Below are positions 1 through 7,433 of a stretch of 34,976 nt of DNA, piece by piece; the first letter of the stretch is position 1, and the number at the start of each line of letters is the position of its first letter. The notes below the pieces were generated by a model, which was not told where the DNA came from, made no database searches, and was given only the letters and a program-made list of their open reading frames with translations. Location: NCBI RefSeq assembly GCF_004341945.1, contig NZ_SMBP01000027.1, positions 1 to 34,976 on the forward strand. Direction: 5' to 3'. The stretch is from Longicatena caecimuris (GTDB lineage Bacteria; Bacillota_I; Bacilli_A; Erysipelotrichales; Erysipelotrichaceae). The translations under genes were made by a program, and so were the position numbers.

Positions 1-717
1 CGCAAACAGTAGAAAATCATCGGCATATCTTACAAAGTAGATTCCTGCTTTCGCCAGTTCCCAGTCCAGTTCATTCAAATAGATGTTTGCCAGTAGAGGG
101 GAGATTACTCCTCCCTGTGGTGTTCCACTATTTGTCTCAAGATATTTTCCTTCTTCCATATATCCTGCTTTTAGCCATTTCCATATGAGGTTCAGCACTG
201 TACCATCTGCGATATATTTATTCAATACTCGCATTAACTGTTTGTGTGGGATATTGTCAAAGAATCCTTTTATATCACAGTCATAGATATAATTTCTTCC
301 TTTTTCTATATTCCACAGTATCAACTGCATTACCTTTTCCATACCATAATTTGGTCTGTATCCACAGGAGCATTTATGAAAGATTCCATTCTCAAACTTT
401 GGACTTAGTATATTCACTAGGGTCTGTTGGATGATTCTATCTTCTATCACAGGTATTCCAAGTGGTCTTTTACCTCCACTCTTCTTTGGTATATACACTC
501 TTCTTACAGGTGCCGGTGTATACGTTTTTGTCTTAAGTTTTTCCAGGATTTCAAGGATTCTTTCTTCCGACTTTTTATCAAATTCCGCAATGGTCTCCCC
601 ATCTATCCCTCCGCTTCCTTTATTTGTCTTTACTTGTTTCCATGCCTCCCTCAGTTTCCTGTCTCTTAGCATTTGACCATATAAAGAATGCCACTTTAAT
701 TTTAGTGGTTCGTTCAT
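1..717 (-). CDS. ltrA: Group II intron reverse transcriptase/maturase (partial, C-terminus beyond window)
   Basis: The reading frame opens with an ATG at 717-715 behind a good ribosome binding site (GGAAGGAGG) and runs without a stop off the left edge, giving 239 codons. Visible reverse-transcriptase blocks in order: GGKRPLGIPVIEDRIIQQ (RT1/2), the CGYRPNYG block, YDCDIKGFFDNIPH (first catalytic Asp), GTPQGGVISPLLANIYLNEL (RT4), and FVRYADDFLLF with the catalytic YADD box close to the edge. The thumb (X) domain and any endonuclease domain cannot be seen. Family knowledge: these proteins aid splicing of their host intron and copy it into new DNA sites. The visible part is undamaged. Confidence 0.95.
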   Translation of the reverse strand, partial: MNEPLKLKWHSLYGQMLRDRKLREAWKQVKTNKGSGGIDGETIAEFDKKSEERILEILEKLKTKTYTPAPVRRVYIPKKSGGKRPLGIPVIEDRIIQQTLVNILSPKFENGIFHKCSCGYRPNYGMEKVMQLILWNIEKGRNYIYDCDIKGFFDNIPHKQLMRVLNKYIADGTVLNLIWKWLKAGYMEEGKYLETNSGTPQGGVISPLLANIYLNELDWELAKAGIYFVRYADDFLLFA

Positions 718-1242
718 AAAACTCTTTTCCTCCTTCCCCACACATTTGGTTCGTCTATACCTCAGTATCGTGACCATTGCCATTGTGTGAAATTTAGTTA
801 AGTCGCATAAGGTCAAGCCTCTTCACATTCAGTCAAGCTTTGGTTTCTTGACCTACTCCGCTACTACAAGCTTGTCTGACTACTCCATACGTCTTATGAA
901 TTTCGCATCACGCTTATATCATAAGACCCTTTGCGAGTATGGAGTCCTCACAGGGTCATCGCTATATCCCTACTGACATGCCAACTATCATCACGTTAAT
1001 ACTCCTATCTTCCCATCCAATTCATCGAAGAAGATTAGTACATAGACTTCCCATTTTTTCGCATGGTCGCCAAGTATTCCCGCCGCCTATATAGTTCACT
1101 TTACATTTCGGCCTGCCAATCCGTCTATGGACCTCTCGGTTATCCACAACTCCTTCATACGATTTCTCACAAAACCGCACTAGTTTAGACTTTCTGTCTT
1201 GCATTGGAGCTCAACAGAGTAGGACTTTCACCTACATGACAC
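1..1242 (-). mobile_element. Group II intron, 5' portion (left end cut by window)
   Basis: The minus strand holds the 5' half of a group II intron: a non-coding ribozyme part (about 1242 down to 718) followed by the intron-encoded reverse transcriptase (717 down to the edge). The 5' end is placed at about 1242, where the minus strand reads GTGTCATGTAGGTGAAAGTC. GUGYN starts and a GUGAAAGUC-type box shortly after are usual for group II introns. The ribozyme part also contains the typical GGCGACCATGCGAAAAAATG stretch. Domains V and VI and the 3' splice site must lie beyond base 1. The insertion point is about 70 bp downstream of a strong minus-strand terminator hairpin. The exact 5' boundary is inferred from motif position only. 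Confidence 0.8.
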
Positions 1243-1312
1243 CTATCTTTTCAGGATTCATTTATTTTCGTTTATACTCTGTATCGTAAATACAATCCTT
1301 AATAAGAAAGAA

Positions 1313-1342
1313 AATTCAACCATGCCTGTACATGGTTGAATT
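1313..1342 (-). terminator. Rho-independent terminator, distal to tRNA operon
   Basis: A perfect 12-bp stem (AATTCAACCATG / CATGGTTGAATT) with a 6-nt loop is followed on the minus strand by TTTTCTTTCTT. It is the last of a series of hairpins behind the tRNA pair. A smaller hairpin (GCGAC, 5-nt loop, GTCGC; 1346-1360) precedes it. Confidence 0.75.
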
Positions 1343-1367
1343 ATAGCGACTGCCTGTCGCACAAAAA

Positions 1368-1387
1368 GATCCCGATACTTCGGAATC
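1368..1387 (-). terminator. Terminator in repeat copy 1
   Basis: On the minus strand an 8-bp stem with loop AGTA is followed by TTTTTG. It is the same hairpin as in copies 2 and 3. Confidence 0.75.
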
Positions 1388-1485
1388 GAATGTGTTTATT
1401 AGATTTCTTTATGCAAACGATTCATACCTTCTTGTTTGGCAACTACCTTGCCAAGTTTATACCTTTTAAGATTAATGCAAAAAAA

Positions 1486-1505
1486 GATCCCGATACTTCG
1501 GAATC
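1486..1505 (-). terminator. Terminator in repeat copy 2
   Basis: Identical 8-bp stem and AGTA loop, followed by a run of seven T on the minus strand. Confidence 0.8.
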
Positions 1506-1604
1506 AAATGTGTTTATTGGATTCCTTTATGCAAACGATTCATACCTTCTTGTTTGGCAACTGCCTTGCCAAGTTTATACCTTTTAAGATTAATGCAAAA
1601 AAAA

Positions 1605-1624
1605 GATCCCGATACTTCGGAATC
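1605..1624 (-). terminator. Terminator of the tRNA-Ile-tRNA-Ala transcript
   Basis: The 8-bp stem with loop AGTA and an eight-T tract on the minus strand lies 13 nt beyond the CCA end of tRNA-Ala. It is the first, and probably principal, terminator of the tRNA operon. Confidence 0.85.
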
Positions 1625-1636
1625 GAATGTGTTTAT

Positions 1637-1712
1637 TGGTGGAGCTTATCGGGATCGAACCGATGACCCCCTGCGTGCAAGGCAGGTGCTCTCCCAGCTG
1701 AGCTAAAACCCC
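1637..1712 (-). tRNA. tRNA-Ala (anticodon TGC)
   Basis: The minus strand folds as a complete cloverleaf: acceptor GGGGTTT/AAGCTCC (one G-U and one U-G pair), D arm AGCTCAGCTGGGAGAGC, anticodon loop CTTGCAC, T arm with GGTTCGATCC, discriminator A and encoded CCA. It lies 18 nt downstream of tRNA-Ile. Ile-Ala is the order usually seen in the 16S-23S spacer, but here the pair stands alone under its own promoter. Confidence 0.97.
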
Positions 1713-1730
1713 ATGTATATTTAAATTCGA

Positions 1731-1807
<77 letters not shown>

Positions 1808-1828
1808 GTTTCCATCGAATGCCCATAT

Positions 1829-1857
1829 ATAATACCATGGGATATCTAATGTGTCAA
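1829..1857 (-). promoter_or_regulatory. Vegetative promoter of the tRNA operon
   Basis: On the minus strand TTGACA (1857-1852), a 17-nt spacer and TATTAT (1834-1829) lie 21 nt before the tRNA-Ile 5' end. The -35 is a perfect match. An A/T-rich tract just upstream could act as an UP element. Confidence 0.85.
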
Positions 1858-2574
1858 CAACTTTTTTTAAAAAAATAAAATTTTTTTGTTTTTTTTATAA
1901 AGTGTTAAAAAAGCCTATAACTAAAGGGTTTTTGACTACATAGAAGTATATCTTCTAACCGCAATTCTCCACATCATGAATAATTTTTTATATCTCATGT
2001 CTTGCATACCACATCTTATGGAAGTCTTTCAACATATTTGATGAGTTCTCCGTATTAGGTGGTATCATCCCCTACTAAGGTTATGCCGTATTCTTCTGTT
2101 TCTCAGTGTCTTTTCATTTTGTATAGAAATTCAACGCTTTAAAACAATATCCACTTTCTGAAAAACGTTAACCATATAATTTTACGTCTGGACATCTGCT
2201 CTTTATAAATTATGCGTAGCATGAATTCCATGTTACCCACATACTTTCCATAACAGCAACAAACCTACCAAAGTTGCTTTTCTTCTGTTCAAGAGTAGTG
2301 CCTTTTTTCTGTTAAAACCATTTCCATGTAAGAACTTTAAGAAAAGATTACAGTCTTAAAATTTAACATATGTTCTGTTTATTGCTTTTCATCGATTGCC
2401 CGCATATAATTATATTGTTAGACTTTGTTTTAAAGATAAAAAGGAATGAAACTATATGTCTTGTCCTAGCAGCAAAAAAACTGTTGATGTCTGATGGAAA
2501 TCAAACAGATAAGTAAAATTGCTAGATTGTCCAATGAATTTATTAGTAAATGTATTATAATCACCAAACCAACA
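1858..2574. other. Gene-free A+T-rich intergenic stretch
   Basis: About 700 bp between the tRNA promoter and the XRE gene. I find no open frame with a ribosome binding site and no RNA gene. The minus strand at about 1930-2130 has short peptide-like runs broken by stops, but nothing I can assign to a family. Confidence 0.5.
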
Positions 2575-2595
2575 GTTGAATTTAGCATACTCAAC
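2575..2595 (+). promoter_or_regulatory. Possible operator upstream of XRE regulator
   Basis: An inverted repeat GTTGA-N11-TCAAC lies about 60 bp before the XRE start codon and just upstream of a TATAAA that could be its -10. XRE regulators commonly bind such short dyads in their own promoters. The assignment is inference from position. Confidence 0.3.
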
Positions 2596-2656
2596 CAATA
2601 GTTCGTGTTATAAAATAGAAAACACGCGTATTGTAATGGTGAAAGGAGAACGCTCA

Positions 2657-3496
2657 ATGGATCAAATAAAAACAGGTAAGTTTATTGCGAGATGCCGCAA
2701 AGAGAAAAAATTAACACAAGCGCAACTCGCAGAAAGACTAAGCATTACAGACAGAGCTGTGTCCAAGTGGGAAACCGGTAAAAGTATGCCAGATTCATCT
2801 ATTATGTTAGAACTCTGCAAATTACTTGGAATTACAGTAAATGAGTTATTGAGTGGAGAAAAAGTTACTATGGATAGTTTAGAAAGAAAAGCAGATGAAA
2901 ATTTAATTGCTTTAAAAAGAAAGGACGAAAACAACATAGCAAAGAATGTCGTTATTTCAACACTATTTACAATAACACTTTTGATTGGAATGATGGTATG
3001 TGTTATTTGTGATATTACCATAACCGGTAATCTATCATGGTCCCTTATTTCCATGACTTCTATTGTGTTTGTATGGGTTATATCTTTTCCAAGCATTATG
3101 TTTGGCAAAAAGGGTATGGTAAAGAGCTTAATATCACTTAGCGTTTCGATCATACCGTACCTATACTTGCTTAGCCAAATTTTAAAGGTGAAAGAGTTGT
3201 TCCCACTTGGAACAGCGATATCATTGATTATTCTTGTGTTTTTGTGGATAATGCTTGCGGTCATTTATCGTATCGGCAAAACAAGAAAATTAATTGCTCT
3301 TGGAACAATTACATTATTAGCTATACCATTAGTGGTTATTATCAATGTTTTACTTTTTAAAACAACAGAAACGCCTCTCTTTGATGTTTGGGATTTTATG
3401 GCAATCTTCCTATTGCTAATAATAGCGATTGCTTTATTTATCTATGACTATGCAGAGAAAAAAGGATTGCTGAAAAGTAAATCAAAAAGCGCTTAA
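2657..3496 (+). CDS. XRE-family transcriptional regulator with C-terminal membrane domain
   Basis: A 279-aa protein. The ATG at 2657 is chosen over an upstream in-frame ATG because GAAAGGAG lies 8 nt before it. Residues 6-62 form an HTH_3 (Cro/cI-like) domain, with the helix-turn-helix around LTQAQLAERLSITDRAVSKW and the typical GKSMPD turn. After a charged linker (about 70-95) there are about six hydrophobic segments to residue 270. This HTH-plus-membrane layout is common in gut Bacillota, where the protein is annotated as a helix-turn-helix protein of unknown signal. It may regulate in response to membrane state, but no target is evident. It stands alone, with terminators on its 3' side. 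Confidence 0.85.
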   Translation: MDQIKTGKFIARCRKEKKLTQAQLAERLSITDRAVSKWETGKSMPDSSIMLELCKLLGITVNELLSGEKVTMDSLERKADENLIALKRKDENNIAKNVVISTLFTITLLIGMMVCVICDITITGNLSWSLISMTSIVFVWVISFPSIMFGKKGMVKSLISLSVSIIPYLYLLSQILKVKELFPLGTAISLIILVFLWIMLAVIYRIGKTRKLIALGTITLLAIPLVVIINVLLFKTTETPLFDVWDFMAIFLLLIIAIALFIYDYAEKKGLLKSKSKSA

Positions 3497-3502
3497 TAGA
3501 TA

Positions 3503-3544
3503 CGGCTGTTTTGAAATTATTATCAAAACAGCCGTTTCTTTTTA
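3503..3544 (+). terminator. Terminator of the XRE gene
   Basis: A perfect 12-bp stem (CGGCTGTTTTGA / TCAAAACAGCCG) with an 8-nt loop is followed by TTTCTTTTTATT, 7 nt after the stop codon. Confidence 0.9.
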
Positions 3545-3567
3545 TTATATATCAAATGAACAATATC

Positions 3568-3614
3568 GATAGGCATGCGCATTGATTTTACATATACGCA
3601 TTCCTATCTTTTTT
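3568..3614 (+). terminator. Second terminator-like hairpin
   Basis: GATAGGCATGCG pairs with CGCATTCCTATC (one mismatch) across a 17-nt loop and is followed by six T. It looks like a back-up terminator. Confidence 0.5.
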
Positions 3615-3751
3615 GCTTCAATGTCCTAAACTTATCAGAATGATAGTTTGTTCTATACTTGTTGCATAAGCAATGCTTTCGCACGCTTAAAATGCATGAA
3701 TTGATAAGTAACTTTTCAAAAGGAAAAAGAATTATGCATAAAAAAACGTGA

Positions 3752-3757
3752 TATAAT
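3752..3757 (+). promoter_or_regulatory. -10 element before small membrane protein gene
   Basis: A perfect TATAAT lies 37 nt before the start at 3795. No convincing -35 is present (GAATTA at the right spacing). Confidence 0.5.
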
Positions 3758-3794
3758 GAGCACAAAAACAATGATATTTTAAAGGAAGATGAAT

Positions 3795-4175
3795 ATGAAA
3801 AAAGAATTAAAACAAATCTTATTTATTTGTGTCTTTTTGATTGTTGGTTGTATAATTGGTTATTTCTTCGCAATCTATCAAATAAATCAATATAAAGATC
3901 CTGTGTTTATGGAACTTTTAGCCAGTCATAATATGTCTTCTTCAGAACCTATAGGACTAACGAAGAGTATTATCAATTTGGGTTGTCTTTCAGCAGGGAT
4001 AGCTACTGGGGGTATTTTTTATAATAGTATTGCAAAAAAATGGTTAACCCCGATTGCTCCTAAAATTTTTATAGGATTTATTACATTTCCATTTTACACA
4101 TTGGCTGGAATAATTGGGTTCATCCCATTTATTATTTATAAAAGTATTATTCTATTTAGAAGCGACACATGCTAA
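3795..4175 (+). CDS. Small membrane protein of unknown function
   Basis: A 126-aa protein. The ATG at 3795 has AAAGGAAG 6 nt before it; the ATG at 3789 directly abuts that site and is less likely. There are three hydrophobic segments: about residues 7-29, 59-75 (glycine-rich) and 90-120, the last long enough to be a hairpin. No motif or family is recognised. It is monocistronic, with its own -10 element, and faces the convergent amidase gene. No function is proposed. Confidence 0.7.
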   Translation: MKKELKQILFICVFLIVGCIIGYFFAIYQINQYKDPVFMELLASHNMSSSEPIGLTKSIINLGCLSAGIATGGIFYNSIAKKWLTPIAPKIFIGFITFPFYTLAGIIGFIPFIIYKSIILFRSDTC

Positions 4176-4323
4176 TAGTTAAGTTTTCTCATTTATATCA
4201 TTCCTTCCTTTAAGTTTTTGTTTGCAATCCTGTCTTATAACTAATGCTATGTTAGTTAAATATTCTCATGTCGCTGTAATACCAAAGATTTTTTCCACTT
4301 TACATCATGCTTATAATAGTGAA

Positions 4324-5010
4324 CTACAATAAAAAATCGAAATATTCTACGATACTATCGCATAAACATTGTGCTACTTTTTCTTGATAAGAAGGACTTT
4401 TTAAATTGCTGCGATCTTCTGGATTTGATAGGAAGCCACATTCAACTAAAGAACCGATTTTTTTCGCATTGTTTAACAAATAATAATCTCCTGGTTTAGC
4501 GCTCATCTTTGTTTGCGTTAATACTTTAAAATGCTTTTGGATGAGCTTAGCAAAGGTTTCAGAGACAGCATTCCCTTTTTGATAGAATGCCTGTGCTCCG
4601 TGTACACTGGTATTTGGATAGGAATTCAGATGCACACTTAAAAAAACATCGACCTTATCTGCATTGATGATCTCCATACGTTTCTTCATGTCTTCCCGTT
4701 TGCGATTACTCGCGTTAGCACTAGCCAAGTCATATTTACCATCTCTTGTTAAAATAACTTCTGCGCCTTTTGTTTGTAACTGTTTTTGAAGTTTTTTTAC
4801 GATACTTAAATTGATATCTTGTTCTTTTTCATTTTCACAGCGTGCCCCATCATCCTTGCCCCCATGACCGGCATCCAAGACAACGACCACGCCATCTAAT
4901 ACTTTCCTATCTTTTTCTGCTTCTACATTTACAAGATGTGTATGAAATACCGATGTGATCAGTAAGGTCAATATCAGACCTAGTCCCAAAAACATTTTTC
5001 TTTTTTTCAT
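4324..5010 (-). CDS. N-acetylmuramoyl-L-alanine amidase (Amidase_3), CwlD/LytC type
   Basis: A 228-aa zinc amidase that cleaves the bond between N-acetylmuramic acid and L-alanine in peptidoglycan. Residues 5-25 are a signal peptide or anchor, so the enzyme acts outside the membrane. The catalytic domain (about 40-225) is intact: VLDAGHGGKDDGA with zinc ligand His49, Glu63 in EQDINL, His126 in VFLSVHLNS, and the catalytic Glu189 in LVECGFLSNPED. No cell-wall binding repeats are present; the size matches CwlD-like spore-cortex amidases. The start has GGTGAGAG just upstream. A paralogue lies at 21120-21764. Involvement in sporulation or germination is inference from size and from the SleC-like genes nearby. 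Confidence 0.92.
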   Translation of the reverse strand: MKKRKMFLGLGLILTLLITSVFHTHLVNVEAEKDRKVLDGVVVVLDAGHGGKDDGARCENEKEQDINLSIVKKLQKQLQTKGAEVILTRDGKYDLASANASNRKREDMKKRMEIINADKVDVFLSVHLNSYPNTSVHGAQAFYQKGNAVSETFAKLIQKHFKVLTQTKMSAKPGDYYLLNNAKKIGSLVECGFLSNPEDRSNLKSPSYQEKVAQCLCDSIVEYFDFLL

Positions 5011-5129
5011 TCTCTCACCAATACAGTGTATGAGGTCAAGGCTAGAAAAAGAGCTGTTCCAGTAAAATTAATAATTTTCCACACCTTATTCGTTTTTTTA
5101 ACCTTTTAAAAGAAAAGTATTGCTAAAAA

Positions 5130-5159
5130 TTCACATAAAAATAAAAATAGCGGTATAAT
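5130..5159 (+). promoter_or_regulatory. Promoter of the SnoaL-LytTR gene
   Basis: TTCACA (5130-5135), an 18-nt spacer and a perfect TATAAT (5154-5159) lie 31 nt before the start codon. Confidence 0.6.
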
Positions 5160-5190
5160 AAATAAAGATTATATGGGAGGTAAAGATGCT

Positions 5191-5988
5191 ATGATGAATC
5201 AGCATTTCACCTATCAGGATGTTTTAAATCATTCAAAAGACTTTGTTCATGCATTGATGAATCGCGATATCATCATGTTTCAATATTTATTAGATGATGA
5301 TTTTGTCTGGATTGGTGATTATACGAACCAATATATCAGTGGTAAAGAAGCCTTTATCCATGTATTAAAAAACGTTGAAGTTAGCGGACAGCTGTATATA
5401 TCTCATGAAGAATACACCCTGTTGACACAAGAAGAAAAAACATGGGTCGTGTATGGAAGATTTTGCGCGACCGCAACATTGCCGACAACCAAAGTGATTT
5501 CAACTATCATTCATTTTACTTTTATCTGGCAATTAAACAAGCAACAAAAATTGCATCTCATCCACGCACAGGCATGTCATGTAAACACGCCGGCTTCCAA
5601 CAATGAGCAAAAAAAGAAGCTGTATTTTTATAAAAACGGTACCAGCGCACACGAAGATACCATACGATTAGAGAACCCTATGAATAAGATTCGCATCAAG
5701 GACATGCATCATCAACTACATTTCTTGTCTCCAATGGAAATTCTTTATATTGTATCGAATAATAAGTTATGTACCATTTATACAGCAGAGGAATCCTTTG
5801 TGACAAGGATGACCTTACGTGAATTTGATCATCCTCTATTCTTACGAATTCATCGCAGTTATTTAGTAAATCGCCACTATATTAAACAGATACATCGCTA
5901 TTGTGCAACTTTAAGTAATGGTACGAAGCTGCCTATTGGCAAACAACGCTATATGGAACTGCAAATGCAGTTATGGAAAGAAAATTAA
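5191..5988 (+). CDS. Transcriptional regulator: SnoaL/NTF2-like sensor domain fused to LytTR DNA-binding domain
   Basis: A 265-aa protein. The ATG at 5191 (next in-frame ATG 5194) follows GGGAGG by 10 nt; the ATG at 5173 lies upstream of that site. Residues about 5-130 resemble a SnoaL-like/DUF4440 cone fold (tryptophan- and aspartate-rich first half with DDDFVWIGD, and SGKEAFIHVLKNV). Residues about 170-262 are a LytTR domain: strand-rich, with FLRIHRSYLVNRHYIKQI and LSNGTKLPIGKQRY. LytTR proteins bind direct repeats; here the usual receiver domain is replaced by an NTF2-type fold that may bind a small ligand. No kinase is adjacent, so direct ligand sensing is possible. This is inference. 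Confidence 0.85.
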   Translation: MMNQHFTYQDVLNHSKDFVHALMNRDIIMFQYLLDDDFVWIGDYTNQYISGKEAFIHVLKNVEVSGQLYISHEEYTLLTQEEKTWVVYGRFCATATLPTTKVISTIIHFTFIWQLNKQQKLHLIHAQACHVNTPASNNEQKKKLYFYKNGTSAHEDTIRLENPMNKIRIKDMHHQLHFLSPMEILYIVSNNKLCTIYTAEESFVTRMTLREFDHPLFLRIHRSYLVNRHYIKQIHRYCATLSNGTKLPIGKQRYMELQMQLWKEN

Positions 5989-6063
5989 AAAAGGGAAGAT
6001 TGAAATTGCCCCATTTCATTTGGATATCCAAACTTTGGAGTTTCTTTCAGATTCCCTTTTTTT
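5987..6063. terminator. Bidirectional terminator between convergent genes
   Basis: AAAAAAGGGAA at the left pairs with TTCCCTTTTTTT at the right, with weaker pairing inside (GATTGAAA/TTTCAG and a TTTGGATATCCAAA core). It sits between the LytTR gene (+) and the PH-like gene (-) and has A and T runs on both sides. Confidence 0.7.
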
Positions 6064-6069
6064 GTACTC

Positions 6070-6444
6070 TTACAGTCCTGCTTTTTCAGTAATAAAACTC
6101 ATCCATTTATCACGTTTCATCATGGAAATTTTATCGGTTGTTATCTTTCCGGTTTCCATATCTTCATGAGTAATGGAAATACCGATTGGCATAAAGCCCT
6201 GTGAGCATTTTTCCAATTCTTTAATATTTTTATACGGAATTACGATATCAGCATTTAATAGTCCTGTCACAATAATCAAGCGTTCTTCTGTAAAATATGC
6301 CCATCCTTGTTTCCATTTGCCCATTTTGCCAATTAAGCGTTCCACATAACTTGCTTGTAAAAAATCAATTAAGGTATCCTGTTCATCCATCAATTTGGCT
6401 TCTACAAGCTTTACTTTTTGTTTTTCTAATTTTGCGTCGTTCAT
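6070..6444 (-). CDS. GRAM/bacterial PH-like domain protein
   Basis: A 124-aa soluble protein with no signal peptide or membrane segment. It starts behind an excellent ribosome binding site (GGAAAGGAGA). The middle (about residues 45-105) has the alternating strand pattern WAYFTEERLIIVTGL...IPYKNIKELEKC and MMKRDKWMSFI, typical of GRAM/bPH-type folds, where a short beta barrel ends in a helix. The N-terminal 40 residues are helical and charged. These folds bind lipids or proteins, but no ligand can be inferred. It is a single-gene unit, convergent with the LytTR regulator. Confidence 0.7.
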   Translation of the reverse strand: MNDAKLEKQKVKLVEAKLMDEQDTLIDFLQASYVERLIGKMGKWKQGWAYFTEERLIIVTGLLNADIVIPYKNIKELEKCSQGFMPIGISITHEDMETGKITTDKISMMKRDKWMSFITEKAGL

Positions 6445-6644
6445 AGGTTCTCCTTTCCAAATCTTCTGAATATAGTTTTGCGGTTATAGTATACCATAAG
6501 AATTATACATTTTCTTGTAAGATATTACTTTTTTTACTTAACGCATGTGTGCATTTAGATACGGAAGATGCTACGTAAACGGTGCTGAATTTCATAACAG
6601 CAAATTAGGTTATTGCGTAAATAATATTTTTTAGGAATCATATG

Positions 6645-6757
6645 TAAAAAGTAACTGTCAACATCCATTATAAGGAAATACATAGATATAAAGATAAAGA
6701 CGGTTAATAAAAAACCAATCCTTTTCTAAATTTGCCTATTTTATAAGTTACTTTTTA
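6645..6757. repeat. 12-bp perfect inverted repeat enclosing 89 bp
   Basis: TAAAAAGTAACT at 6645-6656 and AGTTACTTTTTA at 6746-6757 are perfect reverse complements, and similarity continues weakly outward (TCAT / ATGA). The layout resembles a short MITE-like element, but no target-site duplication is clear. Confidence 0.5.
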
Positions 6758-6823
6758 TGATAGGAAATATTAAAATAGAATTCTTTGCTTTTATAAGGGC
6801 AAATGCAAAAAAGTCATAAAAAA

Positions 6824-6884
6824 ATGCAAGAGATCTCAATTTTTTTATTTTTTACACACACATAAGAAAGGAGAGCTCTTGCAT
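6824..6884 (-). terminator. Inverted repeat, possible minus-strand terminator
   Basis: ATGCAAGAG (6824-6832) and CTCTTGCAT (6876-6884) pair perfectly across 43 nt. On the minus strand the stem is followed by a seven-T run. No minus-strand gene is known to end here, so an unlisted small RNA or a purely structural role on the plus strand is equally possible. Confidence 0.35.
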
Positions 6885-7034
6885 CTTCAGTATAGCGTAA
6901 ATGTGAAAATTCGTCCATATTCTTTGGAAACTTCATGAAAAAACTTGTGTTCTTTTGAGGAATCTATGGGTTTCATGGATAAATGACCACGATGTGTATC
7001 CCTATTTGCATACGTTGTAATGGAGGTGGTTGAT

Positions 7035-7433
7035 TTGCCACAAGGATATTTACGTATAGAAGTCTATAATGAACAATCCCTGCCAGTCAGCAATGCGACT
7101 GTCACCATTTTTAATGGTAATCTTATGGTACGACAAGTCGTATGTGAGAAAACAGATGCAATGGGGCGATGTAAAGAAATTGCGTTAGAAGCGCCACATC
7201 CTTCCTTATCCCAACAAAGTACCACAGCAAGACGTCCCTATTCCACATACAGTGTTGAAGTAAGTCATGTGGAATATGATACTGAAGTCGTGCACAATGT
7301 ACAGATCTTTGCGGATATTGGATCAACGCTTACCGTGATTTTAAGAGAAAAGAAAGGAGAAACGCCAGGGCGTAATGAGAATGATTTAGGCGAACATAAA
7401 TTATTTACTGGCACAGGAAGAACGTATGCTTGA
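7035..7433 (+). CDS. SleC-like spore cortex protein, N-terminal beta-sandwich part (split gene)
   Basis: A 132-aa protein. The start is taken as TTG 7035 because GGAGGTG (7022-7028) lies at the right distance; the ATG at 7020 overlaps that site. The sequence (M)PQGYLRIEVYNEQSLPVSNATVTIF resembles carboxypeptidase-regulatory/transthyretin-like beta-sandwiches, with a second half at about 75-110. From memory of the family, clostridial SleC pre-pro-proteins begin with this kind of segment and continue in the same chain into the domain encoded by the next ORF. Here a TGA ends the frame and the next ORF starts 8 nt earlier (ATGCTTGA), so the two are translationally coupled. It may be a true split or a frameshift. 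Confidence 0.7.
   Translation: MPQGYLRIEVYNEQSLPVSNATVTIFNGNLMVRQVVCEKTDAMGRCKEIALEAPHPSLSQQSTTARRPYSTYSVEVSHVEYDTEVVHNVQIFADIGSTLTVILREKKGETPGRNENDLGEHKLFTGTGRTYA

Larger units (their letters stand above)
1363..1636 (-). repeat. 118/119-bp tandem repeat, two full copies and one partial, each with a terminator
   Basis: The motif GATCCCGATACTTCGGAATC recurs at 1368, 1486 and 1605, a period of 118 and 119 bp. The flanking sequence repeats too, with only a handful of substitutions (for example GGCAACTACC against GGCAACTGCC). Copies are about 1363-1480, 1481-1599 and a partial 1600-1636. On the minus strand each unit starts exactly at the CCA/ATAAACAC junction of tRNA-Ala, then has an 8-bp terminator stem plus U-tract, and a second hairpin (TTGGCAA, 5-nt loop, TTGCCAA) in the full copies. 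It does not look protein-coding. Confidence 0.9.
6445..7034. other. Long intergenic stretch with inverted repeats
   Basis: About 590 bp between divergent genes, very A+T-rich. It holds a 12-bp inverted repeat (6645/6746) and a 9-bp inverted repeat (6824/6876). Two tiny frames, 20 codons from 6803 and 19 codons from the TTG at about 6879 behind AAAGGAGAG, are possible but unsupported. Confidence 0.55.

Noticed and set aside
1368-1624. CRISPR-like array, because a 20-bp motif recurs at regular spacing
   Set aside because: The intervening sequence repeats as well, so this is a tandem duplication with terminators, not repeats separated by unique spacers.
1930-2130. Possible decayed gene on the minus strand
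   Set aside because: Only short peptide runs between stops; I cannot match them to any family.
6803-6865. 20-codon hydrophobic ORF in the 590-bp gap
   Set aside because: There is no proper ribosome binding site, and its bases are better explained by the inverted repeat.
7009-7020. CATACGTT as a sporulation sigma-factor -10 before the SleC-like genes
   Set aside because: It overlaps the ribosome binding site region and would leave no leader, and no matching -35 is found at proper spacing.
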